The notes below the pieces were generated by a model that saw only the letters and a list, made by a program, of their open reading frames with translations, had not been told where the DNA came from and did not search any database. A stretch of DNA of 64,000 nt from Ehretia macrophylla (lineage: Eukaryota > Streptophyta > Magnoliopsida > Boraginales > Ehretiaceae): assembly GCA_037974665.1 (NCBI GenBank), contig CM075782.1, positions 40,972,851-41,036,850 of the forward strand. Direction: 5' to 3'. Made by a program: the position numbers and the translations under genes. Positions 48,319 to 59,842 of this stretch are shown here, piece by piece (the first letter of the stretch is position 1; every line of letters begins with the position of its first letter).

Positions 48319-48685
48319 GGGCCTCACACACAGCATACCGTTGGAAAGCTATCCGAGAGCTCTACGACGGGGGCAGTAAAGCTACTCAGCTGCACTTATT
48401 TTCGGAGCAAAAAATCAAACATTTTTAACAGTTTCAGGCCACTTCTCTTCTTTTAAGCTATTTTTCCGTCCCGGATTGTACGTCGTGAGCTGTTAAAAGG
48501 ACGACAACCAAACTCGCGGGACATTAGAGGGCCCTACAATACATCGATATCACATCTTGTAAGGATGCTGCATTGTTGAAGCGGATGGGTTGCTGTTAAG
48601 CCCATTGGGCCTTTTGAATGGGCCATCTCTCTGGGTTGGGACAGTGAACCGTCAACACATAAGGGATTTGCACCCTCAACAATAC

Positions 48686-48806
48686 GGGTGCAATCATACC
48701 AGCACTAATGCACCAAAAATCCCATCAGAACTCCGTAGTTAAGCATGCTTGGGCGAGAGTAGTACTAGGATGGTTGACCCCCTGGGAAGTCCTCGTGTTG
48801 TACCCC
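48686..48806 (+). rRNA. 5S rRNA gene copy 46 (2-nt insertion)
   Basis: 121 nt: CACCAAAAATCCC replaces CACCGGATCCC, adding 2 nt in a normally rigid region. Also G7A, A49T, G58A, G87T, C114T. The T8 terminator is replaced by an A-run. Probably non-functional. Confidence 0.88.
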
Positions 48807-49366
48807 CTTTTTCAAAAAAATTTGCCCTGGTTAGGCTTACCAAGATGCTTTATCCACCACATTTCTATTGCCGAGTACCATGGTACATTGGGCAAGACAA
48901 CATCGCTTCACGTAGAGGCTGGGCCCGCAAACCGAGGACTTGGCGCTTGTGACCAGGTCTCCGTCGCTCCGGTGCCCATCACTTTTGATCCGTATGGAGT
49001 TACACGGCGCACAGTATACCGTTGGAAAGCTCTCCGAGAGCTATACGATGAGGGCAGCCAGCCTGCTTGGCTGTATCTATTTTCGGAGCCCAAAATCGAA
49101 CGTTTTCATCAGTTTTGGACCACTTTTATTCTTTTGCGCTGGTTTCCCGTCCCAGATCGTACGTCGTGGGCTGTTAAAAGGACGACAACCGAACTTGCGA
49201 CAGATTAGAGTGCCTTACAATGCCCTGATATCATATCTGGTAAGGATGCTGCGTTATCGAAGCGGATGGGTTGTCATTATGCCTATTGGGCATTTTGAAT
49301 GGGCCATCTATCTGGGCTGGGATGGTGAACCGTTAACACATAAGGGATTTGTGCACTAAACATGAT

Positions 49367-49485
49367 GGGTGCGATCATACCAGCACTAATGCACCAGATC
49401 CCATAAGAACTCTGAAGTTAAGCGTGCTTGGGCGATAGTAGTACTAAGATGGGTGACCCCCTGGGAAGTCCTCGTGTTGCACCCC
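49367..49485 (+). rRNA. 5S rRNA gene copy 47 (among the least diverged)
   Basis: Full length, about 5 substitutions: G30A, C39A, C47T, G70T, G81A. Shares G30A, C39A, G70T and G81A with copy 54. Confidence 0.92.
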
Positions 49486-50045
49486 GCCTTTCAATTTTTT
49501 TTGCCCCGGTTAGGCTTGCCAAGATGCTTTATCAACGACATTTCTATTACTGAAACCCACGTCACCTTGGGCAAGACAACTTCGCTTCACGTCGCGGCTA
49601 GACCAGCAAATCGAAGGCGTGGGGCTTAGGACCAGGTTTCTGTCGCTCCGATGACCATAACTTTTGATCCGTAAGGAGTTACGCAGCGCACAACAGACAG
49701 TTGGACAGCTCTTTGAGAGCCCTACGACGGGGGCAGAAAACTTGCTCGGTTGCACCTGTTTTCGGAGCCCAAAATTGAACATTTTCATCAGTTTCGGGAC
49801 ACTTTTGTTCTTTTGTGCTGTTGTTCCGTCCCGGATAGTACATCGTGAGCTGTTAAAAGGACGACAACCGAAATCGCGGCACATTAGAGTGCCCTACAAT
49901 GCCTTGATATCACAACTTGTAAGGATGTTGCGTTGTCAAAGCGGATGGGTTGTCGTTAAACCCATTGGGCATTTTGAATGGGCCATCTCTCTGGGCTGGG
50001 ACTGTGAACCGTTAACACATAAGGGATTTGTGCACTCAACATGAC

Positions 50046-50164
50046 GGGTGTGATCATACCAACATTAATGCACTGGATCCCATCAGAACTCCGAAGTTAA
50101 GCGTGCTTAGGCAAGAGTAATACTAGGATGGGTGACCCCTTGGGAAATCCTCTTGTTGTACCCA
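50046..50164 (+). rRNA. 5S rRNA gene copy 48 (strongly diverged)
   Basis: Full length, about 12 substitutions: C6T, G17A, C20T, C29T, G64A, G68A, G75A, C95T, G102A, G108T, C114T, C119A. Shares C6T, G17A, G102A, G108T, C114T and C119A with copy 55. Confidence 0.9.
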
Positions 50165-50724
50165 CCTTTTCAATTTTTTTTTTCCCAATTAGGCTTGCCA
50201 AGATGCTTTATCCACCACATTTCTATTACCGAATCCCACTGTACATTGGACAAGACAACTTCGCTTCACGTAGAGGTTGGGCCTGCAAACCGAGGCCGTG
50301 GGGATCGTGACAAGGTCCCCATCGCTCCGGTGCCCATAACTTTTGATCCGTAAGGAGTTACGCGGCGCACATCATACCGTTGGAAAGCTCTCTGAGAGCT
50401 CTATGACGGAGGCAACAATCCCTCTCGGCTGCGCTAGTTTTCGGAGTCCAAAATTGAACATTTTCAGCAGTTTTGGGCTACTTTTCTTCTTTTGCGCTAT
50501 TTTTTCATCCTGCATCGTACGTCGTGAGTCGTTAAAAGGACGACAACCGAATTCGCGGGACATTAGAGGGCCCAACAATGCCTCGATATCACGTCTTGTA
50601 AGGATACTATGCTGTCAAAGCGGATGGGTTGTCGTTAAGCCCATTAGGCCTTTTGAATGGGCCATCTCTCTAGGCTGGGACTGTGAACCATCAACAAATA
50701 AGGGATTTGTGCCCTCAACATGAT

Positions 50725-50843
50725 GGGTGCGATCATACCAGCACTAATGCACTGAATCCCATAAGAACTCCAAAGTTATGCGTGCTTGGGCGAGAGTAGT
50801 GCTAGGATGGGTGACCCCCTTGGAAGTCCTCGCGTTGCACCCC
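50725..50843 (+). rRNA. 5S rRNA gene copy 49 (diverged)
   Basis: Full length, about 8 substitutions: C29T, G31A, C39A, G48A, A55T, A77G, G97T, T109C. Its positional partner, copy 56, is very different in the gene, though the following spacers match. Confidence 0.9.
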
Positions 50844-51402
50844 CTTTTTCAATTTTTTTTCCCCGGTTAGGCTTGCCAAGATGCTTTATCCACCACATTT
50901 CTATTACCGAATCCCACGGTACATTGGGCAAGACAACTTCGCTTTACGTAGGGGCTGAGCCCGCAAGCCGAGGGCGTGGGTCTTGTGACTAGGTCTCCGT
51001 CTCTCTGGTGCCCATAACTTTTGATCCGTAAGGAGTTACGCAGCGCACAGCATACCGTTGGAAAGGTCTCCAAGAGCTCTACAACGGAGGCAACAATCAT
51101 GCTCAGCTGCGCCTGTTTTTGGAGCCCAAAATCAGACGTTTTCATCAGTTTCAGGCCACTTTTCTTCTTTTGTGCTATTTTTTCATCCTGGATCGTACGT
51201 CTTGAATTGCAAAAAGCACGACAACCTACCTCAAGGGACATTAGAAGGCCCTACAATGCGTCGATATCACGTCTTGTAAGGATGCTGCTTTGTCGAAACA
51301 GATGGGTTGTCGTTAAGCCTATTGGTCCTTTTGAATGGGTCATCTCTCTGGGTTGGGACTGTGAACCGTCAATACATAAGGGATTTGTGCACTCAACATG
51401 AT

Positions 51403-51521
51403 AGGTGCGATCATACCAGCACTAATGCACTGGATCCCTTCAGAACGCCGAAGGTAAGCGTGCTTGGACAATAGTAGTACTAAAATGGGTGACCCCCTGG
51501 GAAGTCCTCGTGTTGCACCCC
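51403..51521 (+). rRNA. 5S rRNA gene copy 50 (diverged)
   Basis: Full length, about 10 substitutions: G1A, C29T, A37T, T45G, T52G, G66A, G68A, G70T, G81A, G82A. Confidence 0.9.
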
Positions 51522-52081
51522 GCTTTTCAATTTTTTTTGCCCCGGTTAGGCTAGCCAAGATGCTTTATCCCCCACATTTCTATTACTGAATCCAATAGCA
51601 CCTTGTGCAAGACACATTCACTTCACCTAGAGGCTGGACCCGCAAACCGAGGGCGTGGGGCTTGTGACCAGTTTTCCGTCGCTCCGGTGCCCATAACTTT
51701 TGATCTACAAGGATTTATGCGGCGTACAACATACCGTTGGCATACTCTCCGAGAGCTCTACGACGGGGGCAGTAAACCTCCTCGGCTGCACCTATTTTTG
51801 GAGCACAAATGCGAACATTTTCATCAGTTTCGGGCCATTTTTCTTCATTTTCGCTGTTTTTTCATCCCGAATCGTACATCATGAGCGGCGAAAAGGATGA
51901 CAACCTAACTCACGGGACATAAGAGGGCCCTACAACGCGTCGATATCACGTCTTGCGAGGATGCTGCGCTGTTGAAACGGATGGGTTGTCGTTAAGCCCA
52001 TTAGGCTTTTTGAATGGGCCATCTCTCTGGGCTGGGACTGTGAACCGTAAGCACATAAGGGATTTGTGCCATCAACATGAC

Positions 52082-52200
52082 GGGTGCGATCATACCAGTA
52101 CTAATGCACCGGATCCCATCAGAACTCTGAAGTTAAGCATGTTTGGGCGAGAGTAGTACTAGGATGGGTGACCCCATAGGAAGTCCTCGTGTTGCACCCC
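52082..52200 (+). rRNA. 5S rRNA gene copy 51 (moderately diverged)
   Basis: Full length, about 6 substitutions: C18T, C47T, G58A, C61T, C95A, G97A. Upstream variant TGTGCCATCAAC is shared with copy 58. Confidence 0.92.
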
Positions 52201-52758
52201 CTTTTCAATTTTTTTCCCCCGGTTAAGCTTGCCAAGATGCTTTATTCACTACATTTCTATTACCGAATCCCACGTTACATTGGGCAAGGCAACTTCGCTT
52301 CACGTAGAGGTTGGGCCCGCAAACCAAGGGCGTAGAGCTTGTGACCAGGTCTCCGTCGCTCCGGTGCCAATAACTTTTGATCCATAAGGAATTACGCGGT
52401 GCACAGCATATCGTTGGAAAGCTCTCCGAGAGCTCTACGACGGGGGCAGCAAGCTTGCTCGGTTGCGCCACTTTTCAGAGCCTAAAATCAAATATTTTCA
52501 TCAGTTTCGGGCCAAATTTATTCTTTTGCGCTATTTTTCAGTCTCGTATCGTGCGTCGTGAGCTGTTAAAAGCATGACAACCCACCTCGCGGGACATTAA
52601 AGGGCCCTACAATGCGTCGATATCGCGTCTTGTAAGGATGATGTGTTGTTGAAGCAGATGGGTTGTCATTAAGCCCATTGGGCCTTTTGAGTAAGCCATT
52701 ACTCTGGGATGGGACTGTGATCCATAAACACATAAGGGATTTTTGCACTCAACATGAC

Positions 52759-52876
52759 GGCTGCGATCATACCAACACCAATGCACCGGATCCCATCAGA
52801 ACTCCGAATTTAAGCGTGCTTGGGCGATAGTAGTACTAAATGAGTGACCCAGTGGGAACTCCTCGTGTTGCACCCC
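52759..52876 (+). rRNA. 5S rRNA gene copy 52 (1-nt deletion)
   Basis: 118 nt. G3C, G17A, T21C, G51T, G70T, one G lost at 81-82, G82A, G86A, C94A, C95G, G102C. G3C breaks the terminal helix. Nearly the same allele as copy 59. Confidence 0.9.
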
Positions 52877-53435
52877 GCTTTTCAATTTCTTTTTGCCCCA
52901 GTTAGGCTAGCCAAGATGCTTTATCCCCCACATTTCTATTACTGAATCCCACGGCACCTTGTACAAGACAAGTTCGGTTCACGTAAAGGCTGGACCCACA
53001 AACTGAGGGCGTGGGGCTTGTGACCAGTTCTCCGTCGCTCCGATACCCATAACTTTTGATCTGTAAGGATTTACGCGGTGTACAGTATACCGTTGGTAAG
53101 CTCTTTGAGAGATCTACGACGAGGGCAGTAAACCTCCTCGACTGCGCCTATTTTGGAGCCCAAAAGCGAAAGTTTTCATCAGTTTTGGGACATTTTCTAC
53201 TTTTGTGCTGTTTTTCCTCCCCGAATCGTACTTCATGAGCGGCGAACAGGACGACAACCTACCTTGCGGGACATAAGAGGGCCTTACAACGCGTCGATAT
53301 CACGTCTTGTAAGGATGTTATGTTGTCGAAGCTGATGGGTTGTTGTTAAGCCCATTGGGCCTTTTGAATGGACTATCTTTCTGGGTTGGGACTGTGAACC
53401 GTCAACACATAAGGGATTTGTGCCCTCAACATGAT

Positions 53436-53554
53436 GGGTGCGATCATACCATCAATAATGCACCGGATCTTATAAGAACTCCGAAGTTAAGCATGCTTGG
53501 GCGAGAGTAGTACTAGGATGGGTGACCCCTTGAGAAGTCCTAGTGTTGCACCCC
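53436..53554 (+). rRNA. 5S rRNA gene copy 53 (diverged)
   Basis: Full length, about 9 substitutions: G17T, C20A, C35T, C36T, C39A, G58A, C95T, G98A, C107A. Shares seven of these with copy 60. Confidence 0.9.
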
Positions 53555-54112
53555 CGTTTTCAATTTGTTTTCCCTGGTTAGGCTTGCCAAGATGCTTTAT
53601 TGACCACATTTGTATTACTGAATCCTATGGTTCATTGGGCAAGACAATTTTGCTTCACGTAGAGGCTAGGCCCACAAACCGAGGGCATGGGGCTTGTGAC
53701 CAGGTATTCGTTGCTCCGGTGCCATAAGTTTTGATCCGTAAGGTGTGAAGAGGTGCATAGCATACCGTTGGAAAGCTCTCCAAGAGCTCTACGACGTGGG
53801 CAACAAGCGTGCTTGGCTAAGCCTCTTTTCGGAGCCCAAAATCGAATATTTTTATTAGTTTCAGGACACTTTTCTTCTTTTGCGCTATTTTTCCATCCCG
53901 GATCGTACGTCGTGGGCTATTAAAAGGACAACAACCGAACTTGCGACAGATTAGAGTGCCTTACAATGCCCTAATATCATATCTTGTAAGGATGCTGCGT
54001 TATCGAAGCGGATGGGTTGTCATTATGCCTATTGGGCATTTTGAATAGGCCATCTCTCTGGGCTGGGATGGTGAACCGTTAACACATAAGGGATTTGTGC
54101 ACTAAACATGAT

Positions 54113-54231
54113 GGGTGCGATCATACCAGCACTAATGCACCAGATCCCATAAGAACTCCGAAGTTAAGCGTGCTTGGGCGATAGTACTACTAAGATGGGT
54201 GACCCACTGGGAAGTCCTCGTGTTGCACCCC
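54113..54231 (+). rRNA. 5S rRNA gene copy 54 (moderately diverged)
   Basis: Full length, about 6 substitutions: G30A, C39A, G70T, G75C, G81A, C94A. Sister of copy 47. Confidence 0.92.
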
Positions 54232-54790
54232 GCCTTTCAATTTTTTTTGCCCCGGTTAGGCTTGCCAAGATGCTTTATCGATGACATTTCTATTACTGAA
54301 ACCCTCGTCACCTTGGGCAAGACAACTTCGCTTCACGTCGCGGCTAGACTAGCAAATCGACGGCGTGGGGCTTGTGACCAGTTCTCCGTCGCTCCGATGC
54401 CCATAACTTTTGATCCATAAGGATTTACGCAGCGCACAACATACCGTTGGAAAGCTCTCTAAGAGCTCTATGACGGGGGCAGCAAACCTACTTGGTTGTG
54501 CTAGTTTTCGGAGCCCAAAATTGAACATTTTCAGCAATTTTGGGCCACTTTTCTTCTTTTGCGCTGTTGTTCTGTCCCGGATAGTACATCGTGAGCTGTT
54601 AAAAGGACGACAACTGAACTCACGGCACATTAGAGTGCCCTACAATGCCTTGATATCACAACTTGTAAGGATGTTGCATTGTCAAAGCGGATGGGTTGTC
54701 GTTAAGCCCATGGGCATTTTGAATGGGCCATCTCTTTTGGCTGGGACTGTGAACCGTTAACACATAAGGGATTTGTGCACTCAACATGAC

Positions 54791-54909
54791 AGGTGTGATC
54801 ATACCAACACTAATGCACCGGATCCCATCAGAACTCCGAAGTTAAGCGTGCTTGGGCGAGAGTAGAACAAGGATGGGTAACCCCCTGGGAAATCCTCTTA
54901 TTGTACCCA
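54791..54909 (+). rRNA. 5S rRNA gene copy 55 (diverged)
   Basis: Full length, about 11 substitutions: G1A, C6T, G17A, T76A, T79A, G89A, G102A, G108T, G110A, C114T, C119A. Sister of copy 48. Confidence 0.9.
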
Positions 54910-55467
54910 CCTTTTCAATTTTTTTTCCCAATTAGGCTAGCCAAGATGCTTTATCCACCACATTTCTATTACCGAATCCCACTGTACATTGGACAAGACA
55001 ACTTCGCTTCACGTAGAGGCTGGGCCTGCAAACCGAGGCCGTGGGGTTCGTGAAAAGGTCCTCATCGCTCCGGTGCCCATAACTTTTGATCCGTAAGGAT
55101 TTACGCGGCGCACAACATACCGTTGGAAAGCTCTCTAAGAGCTCTACAATGGAGGCAGCAAACCTGCTCGGCTGCGCTAGTTTTCGGAGTCCAAAATTGA
55201 ACATTTTCAGCAGTTTCGGGCCACTTTTCTTCTTTTACGCTATTTTTTCATCCTGGATCGTACGTCGTGAGTCGTTAAAAGGACGACAACCTAATTCGCG
55301 GGACATTAGAGGGCCCAACAATGCCTCGATATCACGTCTTGTAAGGAGATTAAGTTGTCAAAGCGGATGGCTTGTCGTTAAGCCCATTGGGCCTTTTGAA
55401 TGGACCATTTCTCTGGGCTGGGACTGTGAACAGTCAACACATAAGGGATTTGTGTCCTCTACGTGAC

Positions 55468-55586
55468 GGGTGCAATCATACTAGTACTAATGCATCAGAT
55501 CCCATTAGAACTCCAAAGTTAAGTGTGCTTGGGTGAGAGTAGTCCCAAGATAGGTGACCCCTTGAGATGTCCTTGTGTTGCACCAC
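55468..55586 (+). rRNA. 5S rRNA gene copy 56 (most diverged full-length copy)
   Basis: About 18 substitutions, mostly transitions: G7A, C15T, C18T, C28T, G30A, C39T, G48A, C57T, C67T, A77C, T79C, G81A, G85A, C95T, G98A, A101T, C107T, C118A. Almost certainly a pseudogene. Confidence 0.9.
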
Positions 55587-56147
55587 CTTTTTCATTTAGC
55601 TTTTTTGCCCAGTTAGCCTTGCCAACATGTTTTATCCACCACATTTCTATTTCCTAATCCCACGGTAAATTGGGCAAGACAACTTTGCTTCACGTAGAGG
55701 TTGGGCCCGCAAACCGAGGGCGTGGGGCTTATGACCAGGTCTCCATCGCTCTGGTGCCCATAACTTTTGATCCGTAAGGATTTACGGGGAGCACAACATA
55801 CCGTTGGAAAGGTCTCCAATAGCTTTACAACGAAGGCAACAATCCTGCTCAGCTGTACCTATTTTTGGAGCCCAAAATTAAACATTTTCATCTGTTTCGG
55901 GCCACTTTTCTTCTTTTGCGCTATTTTTCGTCCTGCATCGTACGTCGTGGGCTGTTAAAAGGACGACAACCTAACTAGCGGGATATTAGAGGGCCTTACA
56001 ATACGTCGATATCAAGTCTTGTAAGGATGCTGCGTTGTTGAAGCGAATGGGTTATCGTTAAGCCTATTGGGCCTTTTGAATGGGTCATCTCTCTGGGTTG
56101 AAACGGTGAACCACCAACAAATAAGGGATTTGTGCGCCCAACATGAT

Positions 56148-56266
56148 GGGTGCGATCATACCAGCACTAATGCACCGGATCCCATAAGAACTCCGAAGTT
56201 CAGCGTGCTTGGGCGAAAGTAGTACAAGGATGGGTAACCCCCTGGGAAGTCCTCGTGTTGCACCCC
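56148..56266 (+). rRNA. 5S rRNA gene copy 57 (among the least diverged)
   Basis: Full length, about 5 substitutions: C39A, A54C, G70A, T79A, G89A. A54C is in the A-box. Its spacer holds the solo LTR. Confidence 0.92.
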
Positions 56267-56723
56267 CCTTTTCAATTTTTTTTGTCCCGGTTAGGCTTGC
56301 CAAGATACTTTATCCACCACAATTCTATTACCGAATCCCACAGCACCTTGTGCAAGACACATTCACTTCACCTAGAGGTTGGACCCGCAAACCGAGGGCA
56401 TGGGGCTTGTGACCAGTTCTCCGTCGCTCCGGTGCCCATAACTTTTGATCCGTAAGGATTTATGCGGCGTATAGCATACCGTTGGCATGCTCTCCGAGAA
56501 CTCTACGACGGGGGCAGTAAACCTCCTCGGCTGCACCTATTTTTGGAGCACAAATGCGAACATTTTAATCAGTTTCGGGCCATTTTTCTTCATCTATGTT
56601 ATTTTTCCACCCTGAATCGTACATCATGAGCGGCGAAAAGGACGACAACCTAACTCGCGGGACATTAGAGGGCCCTACATTGTGTCGATATCACGTCTTG
56701 CGAGAATGCTGTATTGTCGAAGC

Positions 56724-56728
56724 GAATG
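56724..56728. repeat. 5-bp target-site duplication, left (GAATG)
   Basis: Matches GAATG at 59173-59177. The uninterrupted spacer reads GAAGC followed by G(A/G)ATGGGTTGTCG, so removing the insert restores a normal 679-bp unit. Confidence 0.93.
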
Positions 56729-59172
56729 TGTCACGCCCCAACTCGACCCCACCTACGATCAGTCAGGACGCAACGGAATTTCGGCGGCATAACGACAGTA
56801 AACAGATTTCCGAGGTTCTAAACCAACCTCATTAAACATCATACATCCAGTAATTCCTCAATACAAACAACAACATACAACACAACCATATTATACAATA
56901 AAACATCCTCGTTATACGCCTCCGTTCCAACATGACATACAATACCTCAACTTTATCATACATTTCAAAAGTAAGTTGAGACACAACTACAATTTAACCA
57001 TAGACAAAAGGAAACCGCTAAGTTAACATCATTTGGTTCAACATCTTTTCAATATCTATTACATTAAGAACCGTAAAGCATATAAAGTCTATTAAACTAA
57101 TATACAAGACATTTAACAATATAAAGTCATGGATAAGACTCGGGAACATATGACTCATCCACAAAAGGCACATTTTCCACATTCTCCTCTTCAGGAGGCA
57201 CGTACCCGTAATCTTGTGAAAGTACACCTGAAACATGCATTAATAGAGAGTGAGCTTATATACATAAGCCCAGTGAGGATCCGATAGATCTCGACAGTAT
57301 TCACTACGCTCCTTGGATTTAGTCCTTTGAGCAAGTAAACACACAACAACAATAATAACATAAATAAAGCTATCATCACATAACTATATGACCATTCAAT
57401 AAGGATACTCTATTTGGTGTAGCTCCAAACGCCATCACGATCTCAACCGTTCTTCTTATAACTCCCCATTACTCACGCACCCGAGGTACCTCACTATCCC
57501 CTTCCCTCCATGACATCTCCGTCATGCGAGCTGGGGGTAGCCTATGGCAGTCATGCCGGTTTCAACCCGACAGCCCGACGCTGCCCGAGAGGTGGCACAC
57601 ACATACCAAGGCTCCATTTTCATCAATCATCATGCAAGCATAAATCGATCAATCAATTGGGAGATCAGCAACAAGAGTGCCCGATTCCCGCATTCAATAA
57701 TAATCAATCAATAACATCAATATAACATCAATATAACATCAATATTAAATTAAACATCAAACAACGTAGTTAGATGACAAAGTAGGCCATCTAACCGGAC
57801 ATGCATAATATTCATAATTAAACTCTAAATTACTCAACAACAACTCACCATTCATCACTCGAACACTACCCAACCATCTAAGGCATCGTTCAAGAAATTA
57901 AAGAATGACAACCTAACTTCTAAAATTCATAACTTACAATCTACTAATCCAAACATTGCCAAATCAGTTCCTATCACTCACCCATTCAACCTACTACATT
58001 AGCCCTCTCGGAAATCCACCATAACACCTCTAAATCATGCCCGATAACCCTAAAATCCTAAGATGTCATGGCTGGATTTTCCGGATTTCCACACAAACAA
58101 TGTAATCGAAAATTCGGCATTACAACAGCGCTAACACGTAATTATCAAGTATTTAGAAATCGACGGCAATCGATTTCGAGCAACGCAACTCAATTAAATC
58201 AACTTTGAACATTTTAATCAAAATTAAATACCCGGAAAATAAAAATTATGCTATATCCGACAGAAACTCGTAGTATTAGTATATAATGATCCCTAGCATG
58301 CAAGGAGCAATAATCTATCATCAGATTTCAATTCTAACGGTTCAATCTTCATTTATACGCAAAAACACAAAAATGACATTTTGAGATCTAGAATTTTTCT
58401 CTCACCTTAGATGCGATATAAGCCTAGGAATGCGTGCAATGCGTGCCCAACAAGCAGAATCCAAGTCGGTGCGAAGTTTCACGGACGAAAACTAGGTTTT
58501 TCTTTGAAAAATTGATTGAAAAGCTTGAGTTTTCTTTCTTCTCTTTTCTCCCTCAACCCCTCGGCAATGTGTATGTGTGTGGTGGTGTTTTTGTGTTGTG
58601 TGAGTGTGTGTAGGTGACAAGAGCTTATAAGGTCAATTTTTTTAATTAAAGTCAAAGTTATTTTAATAGGTATTTTTGTGTTTTTAATGTCTTTAATTGC
58701 ATTTTAGTGATCACCAAGTTAAAATTAATTATGCAACCCCCAAGATATCTCAAGTGAGTTATTTTTAGGTGACAAGAAGTTTTACATTCAAAGAATTCCA
58801 CCCGAGTCGGCTTAAAACTCGATTTTCGCAAAAGTCGGTGTAAAAACCCTAATAAATTCTTAAGCCGATTTTAAAACCGTTTTCATCAAACACAGGTCTA
58901 TTAAAGTCCGTGGACTAGGTCTATAAGGGTTAAAAAGACCAGTTTCAAAATTATAGCAGACGTGTTTCGAAAACACTATTCACTGAAAATCGACGATAAA
59001 ATTTCTGACTCCGTTTTTGATGAAAATTTCATGAATGCACATTTAGCACGTATTAGAAGTATTGAAATCAAAATTATAACTTTCTAGGTCCTATAGCACA
59101 TAAACAGGTTATATGCACGCAAAACGAGGTAAAGCACGTAAAACGAGATAAGTAAGAAAGTGGGGTTTCACA
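56729..59172 (-). mobile_element. complete solo LTR (2,444 bp) with target duplication
   Basis: Starts (on +) TGTCACGCCCCAACTCG and ends GGGGTTTCACA; on the minus strand it reads TGTGAAACCCC to GGGGCGTGACA, the same direction and terminus style as the 34.9-48.3 kb cluster. It is shorter and belongs to a different family. A GC-rich segment (about 57490-57620) and a short ACGTG-type monomer run (59095-59160) correspond to features of the longer LTRs. No internal region or second LTR, so it is the product of LTR-LTR recombination or excision of a full element. No coding frame supported. Confidence 0.92.
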
Positions 59173-59177
59173 GAATG
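59173..59177. repeat. 5-bp target-site duplication, right (GAATG)
   Basis: Pairs with 56724-56728. Confidence 0.93.
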
Positions 59178-59275
59178 GGTTGTCGTTAAGCCCATTGGGC
59201 CTTTTGAATGGACCATCTCTCTGGGTTGGGATTATGAACCGTCAACACAAAAGGGATTTGTGCCATCAACATGAC

Positions 59276-59394
59276 GAGTGTGATCATAGTAGTACAAATG
59301 CACCGGATCCCATCAGAACTCCGAAGTTAAGCGTGCTTGGGCGAGAGTAGTACTAGGATGGGTGAGCCCTTAGGAAGTCCTCGTGTTGCACCCC
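59276..59394 (+). rRNA. 5S rRNA gene copy 58 (diverged)
   Basis: Full length, about 9 substitutions: G2A, C6T, C14G, C15T, C18T, T21A, C91G, C95T, G97A. Positions 22-90 match the consensus, so the A-box is perfect. Confidence 0.9.
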
Positions 59395-59723
59395 CCTTTT
59401 CAATTTTTTTTGCCCCAGTTAGCCTTGCCAAGATGCTTTATCCACCACATATCTATTACCAAATCCCACGGTACATTGGGCAAGACAACTTCGCTTCATG
59501 TAGAGGCTGGGCCCGCAAACCAATGAGTTGTTAAAAGCATGACAACCCACCTCGCGGGACATTAAAGGGCCCTACAATGCGTCGATCTCGCGTCTTGTAA
59601 GGATGCTGCGTTGTTGAAGCAGATGGGTTGTCATTAAGCCCATTGGGCCTTTTGAGTAAGCCATCACTCTGGGATGGGACTGTGATCCGTAAACACATAA
59701 GGGATTTTTGCACTCAACATGAC

Positions 59724-59842
59724 GGCTGCGATCATACCAACACCAATGCACCGGATCCCATCAGAACTCCGAATTTAAGCGTGCTTGGGCGATAGTAGTA
59801 CTAAGATGAGTGACCCAGTGGGAAGTCCTCGTGTTGCACCCA
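59724..59842 (+). rRNA. 5S rRNA gene copy 59 (diverged)
   Basis: Full length, about 10 substitutions: G3C, G17A, T21C, G51T, G70T, G81A, G86A, C94A, C95G, C119A. Sister of copy 52. Confidence 0.9.

Larger units (their letters stand above)
34865..48328 (-). mobile_element. tandem non-autonomous LTR retrotransposon (LTR-int-LTR-int-truncated LTR)
   Basis: On the minus strand the order is full LTR (48328 to 44461), primer site, internal region 2, polypurine tract, full LTR (41890 to 38026), primer site, internal region 1, polypurine tract, and a 234-bp remnant of a third LTR. LTR ends are TGTGAGGCCCGACC and GGGGCGTGACA. Terminus style, initiator-Met primer site and polypurine tract fit Ty3/gypsy elements, but with no reverse transcriptase the lineage is inference. 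Neither internal region encodes gag or pol, so this is a large retrotransposon derivative dependent on a partner element. Shared central LTRs arise by LTR-LTR unequal recombination or template switching. Confidence 0.85.
44461..48328 (-). mobile_element. full-length LTR (3,868 bp), 5' copy of the cluster
   Basis: Runs (on +) from TGTCACGCCTCAACC to GGGCCTCACA and matches the central LTR along its whole length with scattered substitutions and small indels (for example, a GTTCAATAAGCCATAG insertion near 45832). On its outer side the 5S spacer resumes at CACAGCATACC, so this end is an intact element terminus. Confidence 0.88.
48329..56728 (+). repeat. 5S rDNA tandem array, block 2 (copies 46-57)
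   Basis: Twelve genes at a very regular 677-681 bp. The block begins in spacer (CACAGCATACC) and ends with GAATG, the left target duplication of the solo LTR. From about 49.1 kb it forms the first copy, and from about 53.9 kb the start of the second copy, of a seven-unit duplication. Confidence 0.95.

Noticed and set aside
57018..57379. Two hydrophobic short frames on the minus strand of the solo LTR
   Set aside because: AT-rich sequence naturally yields hydrophobic translations; the region lies inside a bounded solo LTR with no coding expectation.
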